This document shows, in pieces, positions 34,696 through 43,495 of a stretch of 64,000 bases of DNA. The position numbers were made by a program, and so were the translations under genes. Source of the DNA: Clostridium sp. (GTDB taxonomy: Bacteria > Bacillota > Clostridia > Clostridiales > Clostridiaceae); the NCBI GenBank assembly GCA_031292145.1, contig JARLHR010000045.1, forward strand, positions 1 to 64,000, written 5' to 3'. The number at the start of each line of letters is the position of its first letter. Position 1 is the stretch's first letter. The notes under the pieces are model-generated. The model ran no database searches. It saw nothing but the letters and a program-made list of their open reading frames with translations, and had not been told where the DNA came from.

Positions 34696-35889
34696 ATGAT
34701 AGATGGAGATGTTATGAAAAATAATAGTGACAATAAAACTAAAGAAATAAATGCTATAGAGTCAGAAACAAATGACTCACAAAAAACTAGAGTGCTAAAA
34801 AATAGAACGTTACAAACCATAAAAAATATAGTAATTACTAATAATAGTCATATATACATATCAGCAATATTTTTGATTGTTGGATACATATTTTACCAGT
34901 TAGGATATAGCTTTATTTATGGATATTATTTTGGTGGAAATTCATTATTGGGGAAGTTGATGGATGTTATGGTAAATCAAATTCCATTTGATTTTAAATT
35001 AATAGTTACTATAGGTGGATTTATACTGCTATTCAGTATTTGTTTTTATATATCACTACATATGTACGTATCTGAAAATAAAGTTAATATGAAAATTGTG
35101 TATTTAATATTTCATTTGATAACCGTAGGTGCTTTATATTTAATTATTGTCTTATTGACTGGTAATAATAATGAAGAAGTAAATTTAATTTTAATGTATG
35201 TAACTCTTTTAAGTTCAATTATTTTGTATTTATTGCTTATGTGGAAAATATGGAATAGTTCTATAATAGAACGATTTTCAACAACTATTTGGAGAGTAAC
35301 TGTAACTATAATAAATTTATCGGCAACAATTTTAGTAAATTACAAGATTATTAATTGGATGAATTCTAAACACTCTTTGGATACTTTGATAAATAATTTT
35401 TATTATAGTGTCTTTATTTTGGGACAAGCTATAATAATAACTGGCTTACTTGATTATATATTTTTTAATAAGAAGGACATAAAATTTATAGCATATGTTA
35501 GAGTGATAATTAGTATTAAACGAGGAAAAAGCAAACCTGTTAAAAAAGTTGAAAATAATAAGATTGAAGATAAAACCAATAACAATTCTACTGATAGTAA
35601 TAAAAAAGGTATGATAATCACGCTTTTAATTATGATTTTAATGATAGTGATGATTTACTTAATGTCATATGCTTTTGTAAATAGTTTGGGAAATTCACTT
35701 GGAAAAACATTAAGCTTAAATACCAAATCTAAAATAACATATTATAACACCAATAAAGATGAAAATTACAAATCGATATATGGTATAGTAGTTCAACAAA
35801 CAGGAAATACATATTATATTTCGTCAGAGAATAGGGAGTTAATTGTTATATCATCACCATATGTTTTTATTGAGCCTTATGATAAATAG
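34696..35889 (+). CDS. Multi-pass membrane protein, unrecognised
   Basis: This 397-aa protein has a charged N-terminus of about 50 residues and about six hydrophobic segments between 53 and 260 (for example IYISAIFLIVGYIFYQLGY, LIVTIGGFILLFSICFYISL, ILMYVTLLSSIILYLLLMW). A Lys/Asn-rich loop, another helix (MIITLLIMILMIVMIYLM) and a short beta-rich end follow. GGGGGAAG precedes the ATG. It is not similar to any transporter family I can name. It lies in the defence block, with a small soluble gene 75 bp downstream. It may sense or act at the membrane during infection; this is inferred from position. Confidence 0.55.
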   Translation: MIDGDVMKNNSDNKTKEINAIESETNDSQKTRVLKNRTLQTIKNIVITNNSHIYISAIFLIVGYIFYQLGYSFIYGYYFGGNSLLGKLMDVMVNQIPFDFKLIVTIGGFILLFSICFYISLHMYVSENKVNMKIVYLIFHLITVGALYLIIVLLTGNNNEEVNLILMYVTLLSSIILYLLLMWKIWNSSIIERFSTTIWRVTVTIINLSATILVNYKIINWMNSKHSLDTLINNFYYSVFILGQAIIITGLLDYIFFNKKDIKFIAYVRVIISIKRGKSKPVKKVENNKIEDKTNNNSTDSNKKGMIITLLIMILMIVMIYLMSYAFVNSLGNSLGKTLSLNTKSKITYYNTNKDENYKSIYGIVVQQTGNTYYISSENRELIVISSPYVFIEPYDK

Positions 35890-35964
35890 TATATTGTTAA
35901 AAAATGATATTTGAATTTCATAAATAAAGATTATTTTGCTAAAAACTTAAAAAGGGGAATTTAC

Positions 35965-36354
35965 ATGAAAGAAATTAAATTACCTAAACCAACAAGTCAA
36001 TGTAATGAACAACCATATATTGAGATGAAAAATAGTCAAGTTATTATTAGGTATTTATATGAAGATGAAGTCGTAAATAGTCTAATTTCAATTAAATTAA
36101 AATCAGTCTATAGTTTCATATATACTGAATGTGAGTATATTACTACTTTGGATTATACTTTTGGATTAATAGAAGTTGATAATTCAAAAATTAAAAGTGA
36201 TTTGTTAACAGCTTGGCAATTAAGAAATAGTGTTATTAGCGAAGCTTTTGGTGGGGAAGTGGAAAAGGTAAAACATTATAGGTTATATTTTGATGAATAT
36301 GGTATGTATGATATCATATGTAAAGAGATTGAAATTGAAGAAGAAATTAAATAA
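35965..36354 (+). CDS. Small hypothetical protein downstream of the membrane protein
   Basis: This 129-aa acidic protein starts MKEIKLPKPTSQCNEQPYIE. It contains a beta-rich core with VNSLISIKLKSVYSF and LIEVDNSKIKSDLLTAW and ends in EIEIEEEIK. It is not recognised. AAAAAGGGG lies 8 nt before the ATG at 35965; the in-frame TTG at 35911 is not preceded by a ribosome site. A terminator follows at 36373-36417. Cotranscription with the membrane protein is possible, since no terminator lies between them. Confidence 0.55.
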   Translation: MKEIKLPKPTSQCNEQPYIEMKNSQVIIRYLYEDEVVNSLISIKLKSVYSFIYTECEYITTLDYTFGLIEVDNSKIKSDLLTAWQLRNSVISEAFGGEVEKVKHYRLYFDEYGMYDIICKEIEIEEEIK

Positions 36355-36372
36355 AAGTTATAATTTTACATT

Positions 36373-36417
36373 TAAAGAACTTAGCAGAAGTGCAAGTTTT
36401 GCAGGGTTCTTTTTTAT
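36373..36417 (+). terminator. Terminator-like hairpin
   Basis: AAAGAAC and GGTTCTTTTTT close a hairpin 19 nt past the preceding stop codon. The same AAAGAACTTAG start and GGTTCTTTTTT end occur again at 37609-37643, so the terminator itself is repeated within the island. Confidence 0.65.
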
Positions 36418-36590
36418 AAGGCAAGAGTATAGAAATATATTCTTATCTAAGTTTTTCGGCTTTAGTATAATAAATATGATAATTCCTATAAAAATAGTCT
36501 TGTATAATTTGTAGAATTATGTTAATATTAATTCAAATATTAAACTAACACAATTTTCCCAAGGATAATTGCAAATTTCTTTTTTAAGCA

Positions 36591-36647
36591 TTAATTTAAA
36601 ATAAGGTGGATTACAAGAGATTTTTGGTCTGCCTCATTTTAAATTAA
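36591..36647. repeat. Long AT-rich inverted repeat
   Basis: TTAATTTAAAATAAGG and CCTCATTTTAAATTAA pair almost perfectly around a 25-nt loop, upstream of a small gene. It may be a convergent terminator or a protein-binding palindrome. Confidence 0.55.
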
Positions 36648-36718
36648 TATTAACATTTTTAGTATCCAAATTTAATAATATAATTGTATTATAAATATAA
36701 AAGGAGGTGTGGCAGCAA

Positions 36719-36889
36719 ATGGGAAATATAATTAAAATTAACTTGTATGCAGAGTTTAAGAATAAAAAGAAAAATCGACTGAGTATGCAAAGCGTAGAAG
36801 AAGTTATTAAAAAGTATAACAGTTGGTTAGAAAAGACCAATAGAGAGGACAAAATAGAAAACTATGAGAAGTTTTTACAAGTTAAATAA
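36719..36889 (+). CDS. Small hypothetical protein (56 aa)
   Basis: This is a basic, helical small protein (MGNIIKINLYAEFKNKKKNR, then a SVEEVIKKYNSWLEK helix). AAGGAGG lies 11 nt before the ATG; the in-frame GTG at 36707 overlaps that site. A hairpin (AAAGGGTAGTAAGC...GCTATCTTT) follows its stop. Such short Lys/Glu-rich genes with strong ribosome sites are common in clostridial plasmids and integrative elements. The function is unknown. Confidence 0.5.
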   Translation: MGNIIKINLYAEFKNKKKNRLSMQSVEEVIKKYNSWLEKTNREDKIENYEKFLQVK

Positions 36890-37339
36890 TTATTTTTAAA
36901 GGGTAGTAAGCGGTAGAAATATTGTTTGCTATCTTTTATTTTTTTTCATTGAATTCACGTTAGAATATATAATGACTATAGTAATAATATCTTAATTAAA
37001 GTATAATGAAAATGTTATCAATATAAATTTATAATATTGATAATCTCATAATCTTTTTTAATAGAGGTGTGGTCATTAATTGACTGCATCTTTTATTATT
37101 GTGAGATTAGAATATGAAGTAAATGTTAAAATAATATAATTATATTATTTGTTGAAATAGTTTTAATTTTCAGAAAAATATGTTATTATATAAATGTAAA
37201 CGATATTTAAAAGATGTTTTTCAATTATGGTTAAATAAAAAGAGATTATGAGGCAAAAAGGGGAGAGTTATATGCTCTCTTTTTTGTTTTTTTGTTATAA
37301 TAAAATCGTTAGACAATTTATTAGGAGGCATTATAGAAA
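36890..37339. other. Gene-free stretch with terminators and inverted repeat
   Basis: No gene is supported. It holds a terminator-like hairpin at about 36897-36937, an inverted repeat TAATCTCATAAT/ATTGTGAGATTA at about 37041-37110, and a clear terminator GAGAG...CTCTCTTTTTT at 37263-37285. The near copy of the boundary motif is at 37299-37311, just before the next small gene. Confidence 0.5.
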
Positions 37340-37549
37340 ATGAGAGAGAATATCAAAAATTTATTAAGGGATGTAAATTCTAAAATTGAAGAAACAGATA
37401 ACTATGAGTGGGATACAGTTAGGGATATGTTTACTGAGGTTATTAAAAGAAAAGGATTGAGTAAAGAAGAAGTTGAAGAAATAAATGAGAGAATCTTAAA
37501 AGATGTTAATAATAAGAAGAAGGTTAAATATGGGGTTAGTGATAAATAG
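37340..37549 (+). CDS. Small hypothetical protein (69 aa), last island gene
   Basis: This is a charged helical protein (MRENIKNLLRDVNSKIEETD, GLSKEEVEEINERILKDV). TTAGGAGG precedes the ATG. It resembles the small acidic helical proteins seen at element ends, but I cannot assign it. It is followed by a terminator-like repeat (37609-37643) and then about 190 AT-rich bases up to the right direct repeat. Confidence 0.5.
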   Translation: MRENIKNLLRDVNSKIEETDNYEWDTVRDMFTEVIKRKGLSKEEVEEINERILKDVNNKKKVKYGVSDK

Positions 37550-37829
37550 GTTTTTTGTTGAAATTGTAGTTTATATTAAATGATAGGGAGAGTTTTATAA
37601 TTAATGAGTAAAGAACTTAGTGTGAGTGCTGCTAGGTTCTTTTTTGTTGCTTAGAAATATATGTGTATATTAATAATGTAGAAAATATTGTAATGCATTC
37701 TTTGATGATATATAATTAAGATATACATCCTAAGTGCATGGATTTTTATATCTTGTTTTATTATGATGTATGTTTAAATTTAATAATTAAGATAGAAATA
37801 TTTAAAATATAATTAATAAAGGTTTTTAC

Positions 37830-38237
37830 AATGTAAGAAGTGCATTTACAAAAGGTGGCGGAAACATGGGAACAGCAGGCTGTGTATCTTTTATGTTCCA
37901 GGAAAAAGGGGAAATTATCATTGAAAAGGAAGATAAAGACGAAGAAGAATTAATGATGATGGCATTGGATGCTGGAGCAGAAGATTTCTCGGCAGATGAA
38001 GAAGAAGTATTTGTGGTAACAACTGCGCCAGAAGATTTTGGAACAGTTAGAGAAGCATTAGAAGCACAAGGTATTGAATTCTTAGAAGCATCAGTAAAAA
38101 TGATTCCAGATACATATACAGCAATCGGAGAAGCTGAGGCTAAGAAGTTCCAAAAGATGTTAGACTTACTTGATGATGATGACGATGTTCAAGATGTTTA
38201 CCACAACGCTGAATTCCCAGAAGGATGGGATGAATAG
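37830..38237 (+). pseudogene. yebC: Displaced native 3' end of yebC
   Basis: This is codons 112-246 plus the stop of yebC without the first 111 codons. The predicted peptide is identical to that of the intact gene, with five silent base changes. The first in-frame ATG (37866) has only a weak ribosome site, so it is probably not translated. It is followed by a native-style terminator (38301-38351). I infer this is the original chromosomal 3' end, pushed away when the element brought its own copy. Confidence 0.85.
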
Positions 38238-38243
38238 GGTGTT
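37830..38243 (+). repeat. Right direct repeat (attR side) of the genomic island
   Basis: This is the partner of 14473-14886: 414 bp, five mismatches, beginning at yebC codon 112 and ending GGTGTT six bases past the stop. Sequence after this point (TTAAGGCAC) differs from that after the left copy (AACGTATTGG), which marks the end of shared sequence. Confidence 0.9.
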
Positions 38244-38300
38244 TTAAGGCACTCTAAAGGTGTGAAAATCGCTGGATAATGGTATACTTATTAAAATAAT

Positions 38301-38351
38301 AACACTTTTAATATCGATAAACATAGTTGTTGATATTGGAGGTGTTTTTTT
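38301..38351 (+). terminator. Original yebC terminator
   Basis: AACACTTTTAATATC pairs with GATATTGGAGGTGTT using G-U pairs, followed by seven T. It has the same design as 14999-15039 at the other end of the island. Confidence 0.8.
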
Positions 38352-38505
38352 CTTTCTAAACATCGTGTTGATCAAAATGTGCCTTAACCCCGATACTGAT
38401 TAATATCATAATATTTTACCTAAAAAAAAATATATTACTAATAATAGCTGATGATATATTTTGTATAATTATATGGAAAATATATATAGGGGGTATGTTA
38501 ATATC

Positions 38506-41500
38506 ATGAAGAATATAAAAAAGATTATTTCATTAATCACGTCTGCTACAATGATTATTTCATTTACATTCATTGGTGAGCCTACGATTGTTAAAGCTTC
38601 AGAAGTAAACGTTGACTTTGCAAAAGGTGCTGATGTAGGCTGGCTGCCAGAGATGGAAGCGGATGGCTTTGTGTTTAAAGATGAGAATGGGAATCAGAAA
38701 GATTGCCTTCAGATTTTAAAAGATCATGGAATCGACTCAATAAGATTAAGAACCTGGGTTAATCCGTCAGATGATCATCAAAGCGGTCATTGCAGCACTG
38801 ATGAAACCGTTGCCATGGCTATTCGTGCAAAAAGTATGGGGTTTAAGATAATGATAGATTTTCATTATAGCGACAGCTGGGCAGATCCTAGTCAACAAAA
38901 TATTCCAGCAGCATGGAAAAATGATGATTTAGATCAAATGAAAACTGATTTATATAATTACACTCATGATGTTATGACAAAATTAAAAGCTGCAGGTGTA
39001 ACTCCAGAATGGGTACAAGTAGGAAATGAAATTAATCCAGGGATGCTGCTTCCTATAGGTAGTCTTAGTACCCCAAGCAATTTGGCACAGCTGATAAACT
39101 CAGGTTATGATGCGGTTAAGGCTGTCAGTCCAACGTCAAAGGTTATTATTCATAGAGCAAATGGGTATGATAATGCTAATTTTAGAAAATTCTTTGATGC
39201 ACTTCAAGCAAACGGTGCAGAATACGATGTAATAGGTGTTTCATATTATCCAGGAAATGTCTATACATCAACAATTGATGAGCTTGGAGATAACTTGAAT
39301 GATATGGCATCCAGGTATGGAAAGGAAGTAATGGTAGTAGAAGTTGGAGGAGATTGCACTGTTGATGAGGTAAACGTTCACAACATGGTTGTAGCTGTGG
39401 AAAATAAAGTATTGGCAGTACCAAATGGAAAAGGAATAGGAGTATTTTACTGGGAGCCAGAGGGTGCTTATAGCTGGAGTAAATACAGTTGGTCAGCATG
39501 GCATGGTAATGATGGAAAGTCTACTGATGGAGAGCCAACTAAAGCTCTTGATGCCTTTTTACCTGGCGAAGCGGAATTGGATCAGTATCCAGTAACTGGG
39601 ATAGCTGTAGATAAAACAAACGCAACGGTGGAGGTTGGAAATACAGTAACTGTAAATGCAACTCTTACACCATCAAATTCCACATATAAAGGTGTCACTT
39701 TTTCATCTACAGATGAAAATATAGCAAAGGTGGATTCATCAAGTGGAGTAGTAACTGGGATAGCACCAGGTACTGTTACTATAACTGCAACCAGCTATGA
39801 TGGACATAAAACAGCTACATGTCAGGTGACAGTAGCTGCAAGTTCAAATCTTATCAAGAATCCTGGTTTTGAACTGGAGCAAGAAGACTGGACTGTGACT
39901 GGAAATACTGCTTCTGTGGATTTTGAGAGCGATTCCCATACAGGTGGTAAGGCACTTCATTATTATAATGGAGATTTTGAAGCCTCACAGACAATAACTG
40001 GTTTAGAAAATGGTTCATATAAATTATCAGCATGGACTTCAGGCGGAGGCGGCGAAAAGACTTCAGAGATATTTGCTGTAAATGGGGATGGACAAAGAAC
40101 CTCACAAACTTTCACAAATACGGGATGGGATGTTTGGAATCAATCAATAGTTAACAACATAGAAGTAACTGATGGAAAACTTACTATTGGTGCCAATGTG
40201 CAAATGAATGGTACTGGTGGGCAGTGGGGGAATATTGATGATTTTGTATTGGTTAAAAATGACGATACGGCATTGAAGGATCTACAAGTAAACGGTGTTA
40301 CAATTAATAATTTTGATCCTAATGTGACTAGCTATGATGTAGTTCTACCAGCGGGAACAACTGTGGTGCCAACAGTAACAGCAGCTGCAATCAATTCAGC
40401 TGCAACAGCAGATGTGACACAAACAGTTGCTTTACCAGGACATACAACAGTAACTGTAAAAAACGGTCCTGCAACTAAAACTTATTCAATCAACTTCACA
40501 GTAGAAGCTGATAATCCTATTCAGAATTCGGGGTTTGAATCAAGTTATGATAATTGGACAATATCAGATACTGATGCTGTAAGCCTTAGCAATGACAAAC
40601 ATTCTGGATCAAAAGCATTAGGCTACTGGAAATCTACAGCATATGAATTAACGGCTTCACAAAAAATAGCAGGTCTGAAAAATGGAGTCTATAATCTGTC
40701 AGCATGGTCTCAAGGAGCTTCTGACAGCTGTACAAATCAAATATTTGCAGAAGATTCGAAAGGTAACAGATTGTCAGCTGATATCAAGAATACTGGTTGG
40801 GGAGTATGGTCACAGGCAATAGTTAATGATATTGTTGTTACTGACGGAACTTTGACTATTGGTTCATATTTAAATGCTCCAGCTGGATACTGGGGATCAT
40901 ATGATGATTTTGAATTAATACAAACAAGTACAGAAATTCAAAAGAATACAGATGCAACATTAAGTGACTTAAAAGTGGGAGGAACAACTATCAGTGGGTT
41001 TGACCATGACATTACAACATATAATGTAACGCTTCCAAGCGGCACTACCACTGCACCAGGGGTTATTCCTACAGTTAATGATACAGGTAAGGCAAATGCA
41101 ATAGTAACACCAAATTCAAGTCTTCCGGGTTCTACAAAGGTAATTGTTACTGCAGAAGATGGAATAACAACAAAGACGTACACAATAAACTTTACTGTAG
41201 ATAACAATGAGACAAATGTAGAATCAATAAGATTAAATAAAACAACTGATAAGCTAACCGTGGGAGAAAGAGATACATTAATAGCAACAGTTAATTCAAG
41301 TAGTACAACTAGTGCAGCTGTAACGTGGGAATCATATGATACTAGTGTAGCAACAGTAAATGAAAATGGTGTTGTAACAGGAGTAAGTGCAGGATCAGCG
41401 ACAATAACAGTAACAACAGCTGATGGAAGTGAAACTGCAATATGTAGTGTAACCGTAAGTAATGCAGCAAGTAATGAAGAATCAATAAAATTAAATAAAA

Positions 41501-42513
41501 CAACTGATAAGCTAACAGTAGGAGAAACAGATACATTAATAGCAACAGTTAATCAAAGCAGTACAACTGGTGCAGCTGTAACGTGGAAATCAGATGATAC
41601 TAGTGTAGCAATAGTGGATGAAAATGGAAAAGTAACAGCAATAGGAGCAGGAACCGCGACAATCACATGTAGTATAAAAGATGGAAGTGGAAATAGGGCT
41701 TCGTGCAATATAACAGTAACAAAAACATCTTCAAGTGGCGGCTCAAGTAATTCTTCAAGGCATAGTTCAAGCGGGAAGTCAGCATCAAGTTCAAGTGTAG
41801 TATCCAGTAATGCTACTACATCAGCAGTTAATGCGTCAAACCAAGTAAAGAATATTGAGACACAAGTAATAACGAATGTAACCACAACACTAGGTGAAGG
41901 AACAACAGTTGGACAAGTTAAGGAAGTAATAGCATCAGATGGTAGCAAATTTTCTATAACGCCAATAGTTAAAAACGATAAAAGTGTAGGAGCAGTTATA
42001 ACAGCTGAAACATCTAGTGATATAACAACTATACCAATATCAATAGAAGCAGGAAAAGTAACAGCAGTTTACAAATATGTACCTTTGTTAGGAAAGTATA
42101 TCCAATTAAAAGATGATATTAGTATAGGGGCAGATGCGATTACTCTTCCAACACAAGCAAATGCAACTTATGTAGTAGCAACAACTGAAATTTCAGCAGC
42201 AGAAACTGTAACACAAGGCTGGGCTAAAGTAGCTAATAATTGGTACATGGTTAATGCCACTGGAGATCCACAAGTAGGTTGGCAACAAGACAGTGTAGGA
42301 TGGGTTTATTTATCGCCATCAAACGGGGTTATGCAAACAGGTTGGAAATTAGATGGCAACACTTGGTACTATCTAAAGGATAATGGATACATGGCGACAG
42401 GTTGGGTAAAGACTGGAGATAGCTGGTACTACATAAACTCTGATGGTTCAATGGCATCAAATATAACAATAGATGGATACCAATTAGGATCAAATGGAGC
42501 ATGGATAGGCTAG
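38506..42513 (+). CDS. Secreted modular arabinogalactan endo-beta-1,4-galactanase (GH53)
   Basis: This protein of about 1335 aa has a signal peptide, then a GH53 catalytic domain (about 30-370) starting DFAKGADVGWLPEMEADG, with acid/base E175 in QVGNEINPG and nucleophile E279 in VVEVGGD. Downstream modules are a Big_2 Ig-like domain, two similar galactan-binding-like modules (NPGFELEQEDW and NSGFESSYDNW, CBM61-like) each followed by a cadherin-like/Ig domain, and two more Big_2 domains. A Ser-rich linker and choline-binding-like wall repeats (GWKLDGNTWYYLKDNGYMATGW) end the chain. It would cut pectic galactan while tethered to the cell wall. The start at 38506 follows AGGGGG. It is immediately downstream of the island but on native sequence. 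Confidence 0.92.
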   Translation: MKNIKKIISLITSATMIISFTFIGEPTIVKASEVNVDFAKGADVGWLPEMEADGFVFKDENGNQKDCLQILKDHGIDSIRLRTWVNPSDDHQSGHCSTDETVAMAIRAKSMGFKIMIDFHYSDSWADPSQQNIPAAWKNDDLDQMKTDLYNYTHDVMTKLKAAGVTPEWVQVGNEINPGMLLPIGSLSTPSNLAQLINSGYDAVKAVSPTSKVIIHRANGYDNANFRKFFDALQANGAEYDVIGVSYYPGNVYTSTIDELGDNLNDMASRYGKEVMVVEVGGDCTVDEVNVHNMVVAVENKVLAVPNGKGIGVFYWEPEGAYSWSKYSWSAWHGNDGKSTDGEPTKALDAFLPGEAELDQYPVTGIAVDKTNATVEVGNTVTVNATLTPSNSTYKGVTFSSTDENIAKVDSSSGVVTGIAPGTVTITATSYDGHKTATCQVTVAASSNLIKNPGFELEQEDWTVTGNTASVDFESDSHTGGKALHYYNGDFEASQTITGLENGSYKLSAWTSGGGGEKTSEIFAVNGDGQRTSQTFTNTGWDVWNQSIVNNIEVTDGKLTIGANVQMNGTGGQWGNIDDFVLVKNDDTALKDLQVNGVTINNFDPNVTSYDVVLPAGTTVVPTVTAAAINSAATADVTQTVALPGHTTVTVKNGPATKTYSINFTVEADNPIQNSGFESSYDNWTISDTDAVSLSNDKHSGSKALGYWKSTAYELTASQKIAGLKNGVYNLSAWSQGASDSCTNQIFAEDSKGNRLSADIKNTGWGVWSQAIVNDIVVTDGTLTIGSYLNAPAGYWGSYDDFELIQTSTEIQKNTDATLSDLKVGGTTISGFDHDITTYNVTLPSGTTTAPGVIPTVNDTGKANAIVTPNSSLPGSTKVIVTAEDGITTKTYTINFTVDNNETNVESIRLNKTTDKLTVGERDTLIATVNSSSTTSAAVTWESYDTSVATVNENGVVTGVSAGSATITVTTADGSETAICSVTVSNAASNEESIKLNKTTDKLTVGETDTLIATVNQSSTTGAAVTWKSDDTSVAIVDENGKVTAIGAGTATITCSIKDGSGNRASCNITVTKTSSSGGSSNSSRHSSSGKSASSSSVVSSNATTSAVNASNQVKNIETQVITNVTTTLGEGTTVGQVKEVIASDGSKFSITPIVKNDKSVGAVITAETSSDITTIPISIEAGKVTAVYKYVPLLGKYIQLKDDISIGADAITLPTQANATYVVATTEISAAETVTQGWAKVANNWYMVNATGDPQVGWQQDSVGWVYLSPSNGVMQTGWKLDGNTWYYLKDNGYMATGWVKTGDSWYYINSDGSMASNITIDGYQLGSNGAWIG

Positions 42514-42522
42514 TAATAATAA

Positions 42523-42565
42523 AAGAAATTTTTGAAGCAGACCAAACTTCAAAGATTTCTTTTTT
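42523..42565 (+). terminator. Terminator of the galactanase gene
   Basis: AAGAAATTTTTGAAG and CTTCAAAGATTTCTT pair around a short loop and end in TTTTTT, 10 nt past the stop codon. Confidence 0.9.
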
Positions 42566-42606
42566 ATTTCGAAGGAGGAATTGAAAATTAAGAAAATATA
42601 TAAGTT

Positions 42607-42807
42607 AGGCACTAGAAAGAAAATAACAAGTCAAAGATGCGACGAAAAGTTTTTATATACAGCATAGCTGCTCTTTTCTAATGTGTATATTTTGTGTCAG
42701 ACAAGGAGCTAAGGCTTGCTCATAGCGGGCCTATTAGTGAGACTTAGCGACGCAGTATGACGCAAAATAGACTAGCATACTGACTTGTTATTTTTTTGAT
42801 AGTGCCT
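42607..42807. repeat. Palindromic element, family B copy 2 (long form)
   Basis: This is a 201-nt inverted repeat. The outer arms AGGCACTA and TAGTGCCT enclose the block GAAAGAAAATAACAAGTC on the left and GACTTGTTATTTTTTTG on the right, as in the copy at 2661-2774. The outer arms differ between copies in a matched way (AGGGA/TCCCT there). The interior is longer and unrelated, with its own small hairpins. Confidence 0.6.
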
Positions 42808-42869
42808 TAGAACAAGTAAAAAAACTAAAACAAAAATATACGAAGGAGAAGTAATAAGAGGAAGCAAAA

Positions 42870-42902
42870 AAGACAACTTGCTTAGGGGAACAAGTTGTCT
42901 TG
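42870..42902. repeat. Perfect 10-bp hairpin
   Basis: AGACAACTTG and CAAGTTGTCT pair around a 10-nt loop. An AAGGAG-like sequence lies upstream, but no open frame of note is present. It may be a terminator without a T-run or a remnant. Confidence 0.45.
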
Positions 42903-43061
42903 AGTCTAATTTATAGTATTTTAATAAGGGGTAAATAATAATTAACTACTTTATAATATTATTATAATCGGAAAATGTGTCAAAATTATGGAAGCAGAAA
43001 TAAATTTTGAAAGCATTTAAAATCTGAAAATAGATTAACGTAAAATATGTGATGGATAACC

Positions 43062-43247
43062 GAAATAAGTAACATATTGTGTTCCGGTTTCTAGGAATTT
43101 TGATGGATGATTCTAAGACAAGAAGTTGTACCCAAAATGCTTGCCTCAATGGCATGCATTGAACAAGCATTTTGGAACAACTTATTGTCAAGAATCATTG
43201 CCATCAAAATTCCAATGAAACACTCCACACAATATGTTACTTATTTC
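43062..43247. repeat. Long palindromic element, family A copy 3
   Basis: This 186-nt palindrome has the same layout as the copies near the window start. The outer arms are 21 bp and perfect (GAAATAAGTAACATATTGTG and complement). Inner helices are GGAATTTTGATGG/CCATCAAAATTCC and ATGATTCT/AGAATCAT. The conserved GTACC/GGAAC segment and the variable tip AAAATGCTTG/CAAGCATTTT follow. It lies upstream of hemA and could be transcribed with it or terminate upstream transcripts. Confidence 0.75.
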
Positions 43248-43495
43248 TAATGTAGCGATTCACTTAAACTCAATCAATATGTATAGTTATTCCAATTATA
43301 TGTTTTACTTATGAATTGAAATATCCATTGAATATTGGACTTGCTAAAATTTGAATGTGCCTAATGCTTTTAAACTTATAATGGTATATAATAAAATATT
43401 GTTAATGTATTTTTAGATAGTATTCAAAACTTAATGAGTTGATATATAATTAGAAACAAAAGATATATTTAAATTAATTGGTGAGGTGGCAATGG

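Larger units (their letters stand above)
14887..37829. mobile_element. Integrative genomic island inserted in yebC, carrying Cas12f CRISPR and a defence block
   Basis: About 23 kb lie between the two yebC 3' repeats. A tyrosine integrase sits at the left edge, the typical place beside an attachment site. The cargo includes cas12f with its array, a serine recombinase, an HNH protein, a possible replication protein, a DSR2-like sirtuin, a PLD-like two-gene unit and a second SIR2 protein. No relaxase, type IV secretion or phage structural genes are visible. It is therefore either a mobilisable or satellite-type element, or one that moves with help. Confidence 0.85.

Noticed and set aside
36290..36514. 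74-codon frame overlapping the end of the 129-aa gene
   Set aside because: It overlaps a supported gene and runs through its terminator.
14887..37829. Prophage
   Set aside because: No capsid, terminase, portal, tail or lysis genes are visible in the island.
43248..43495. Cobalamin riboswitch upstream of the tetrapyrrole cluster
   Set aside because: I could not find a B12-box-like conserved core; only the family A palindrome lies upstream.
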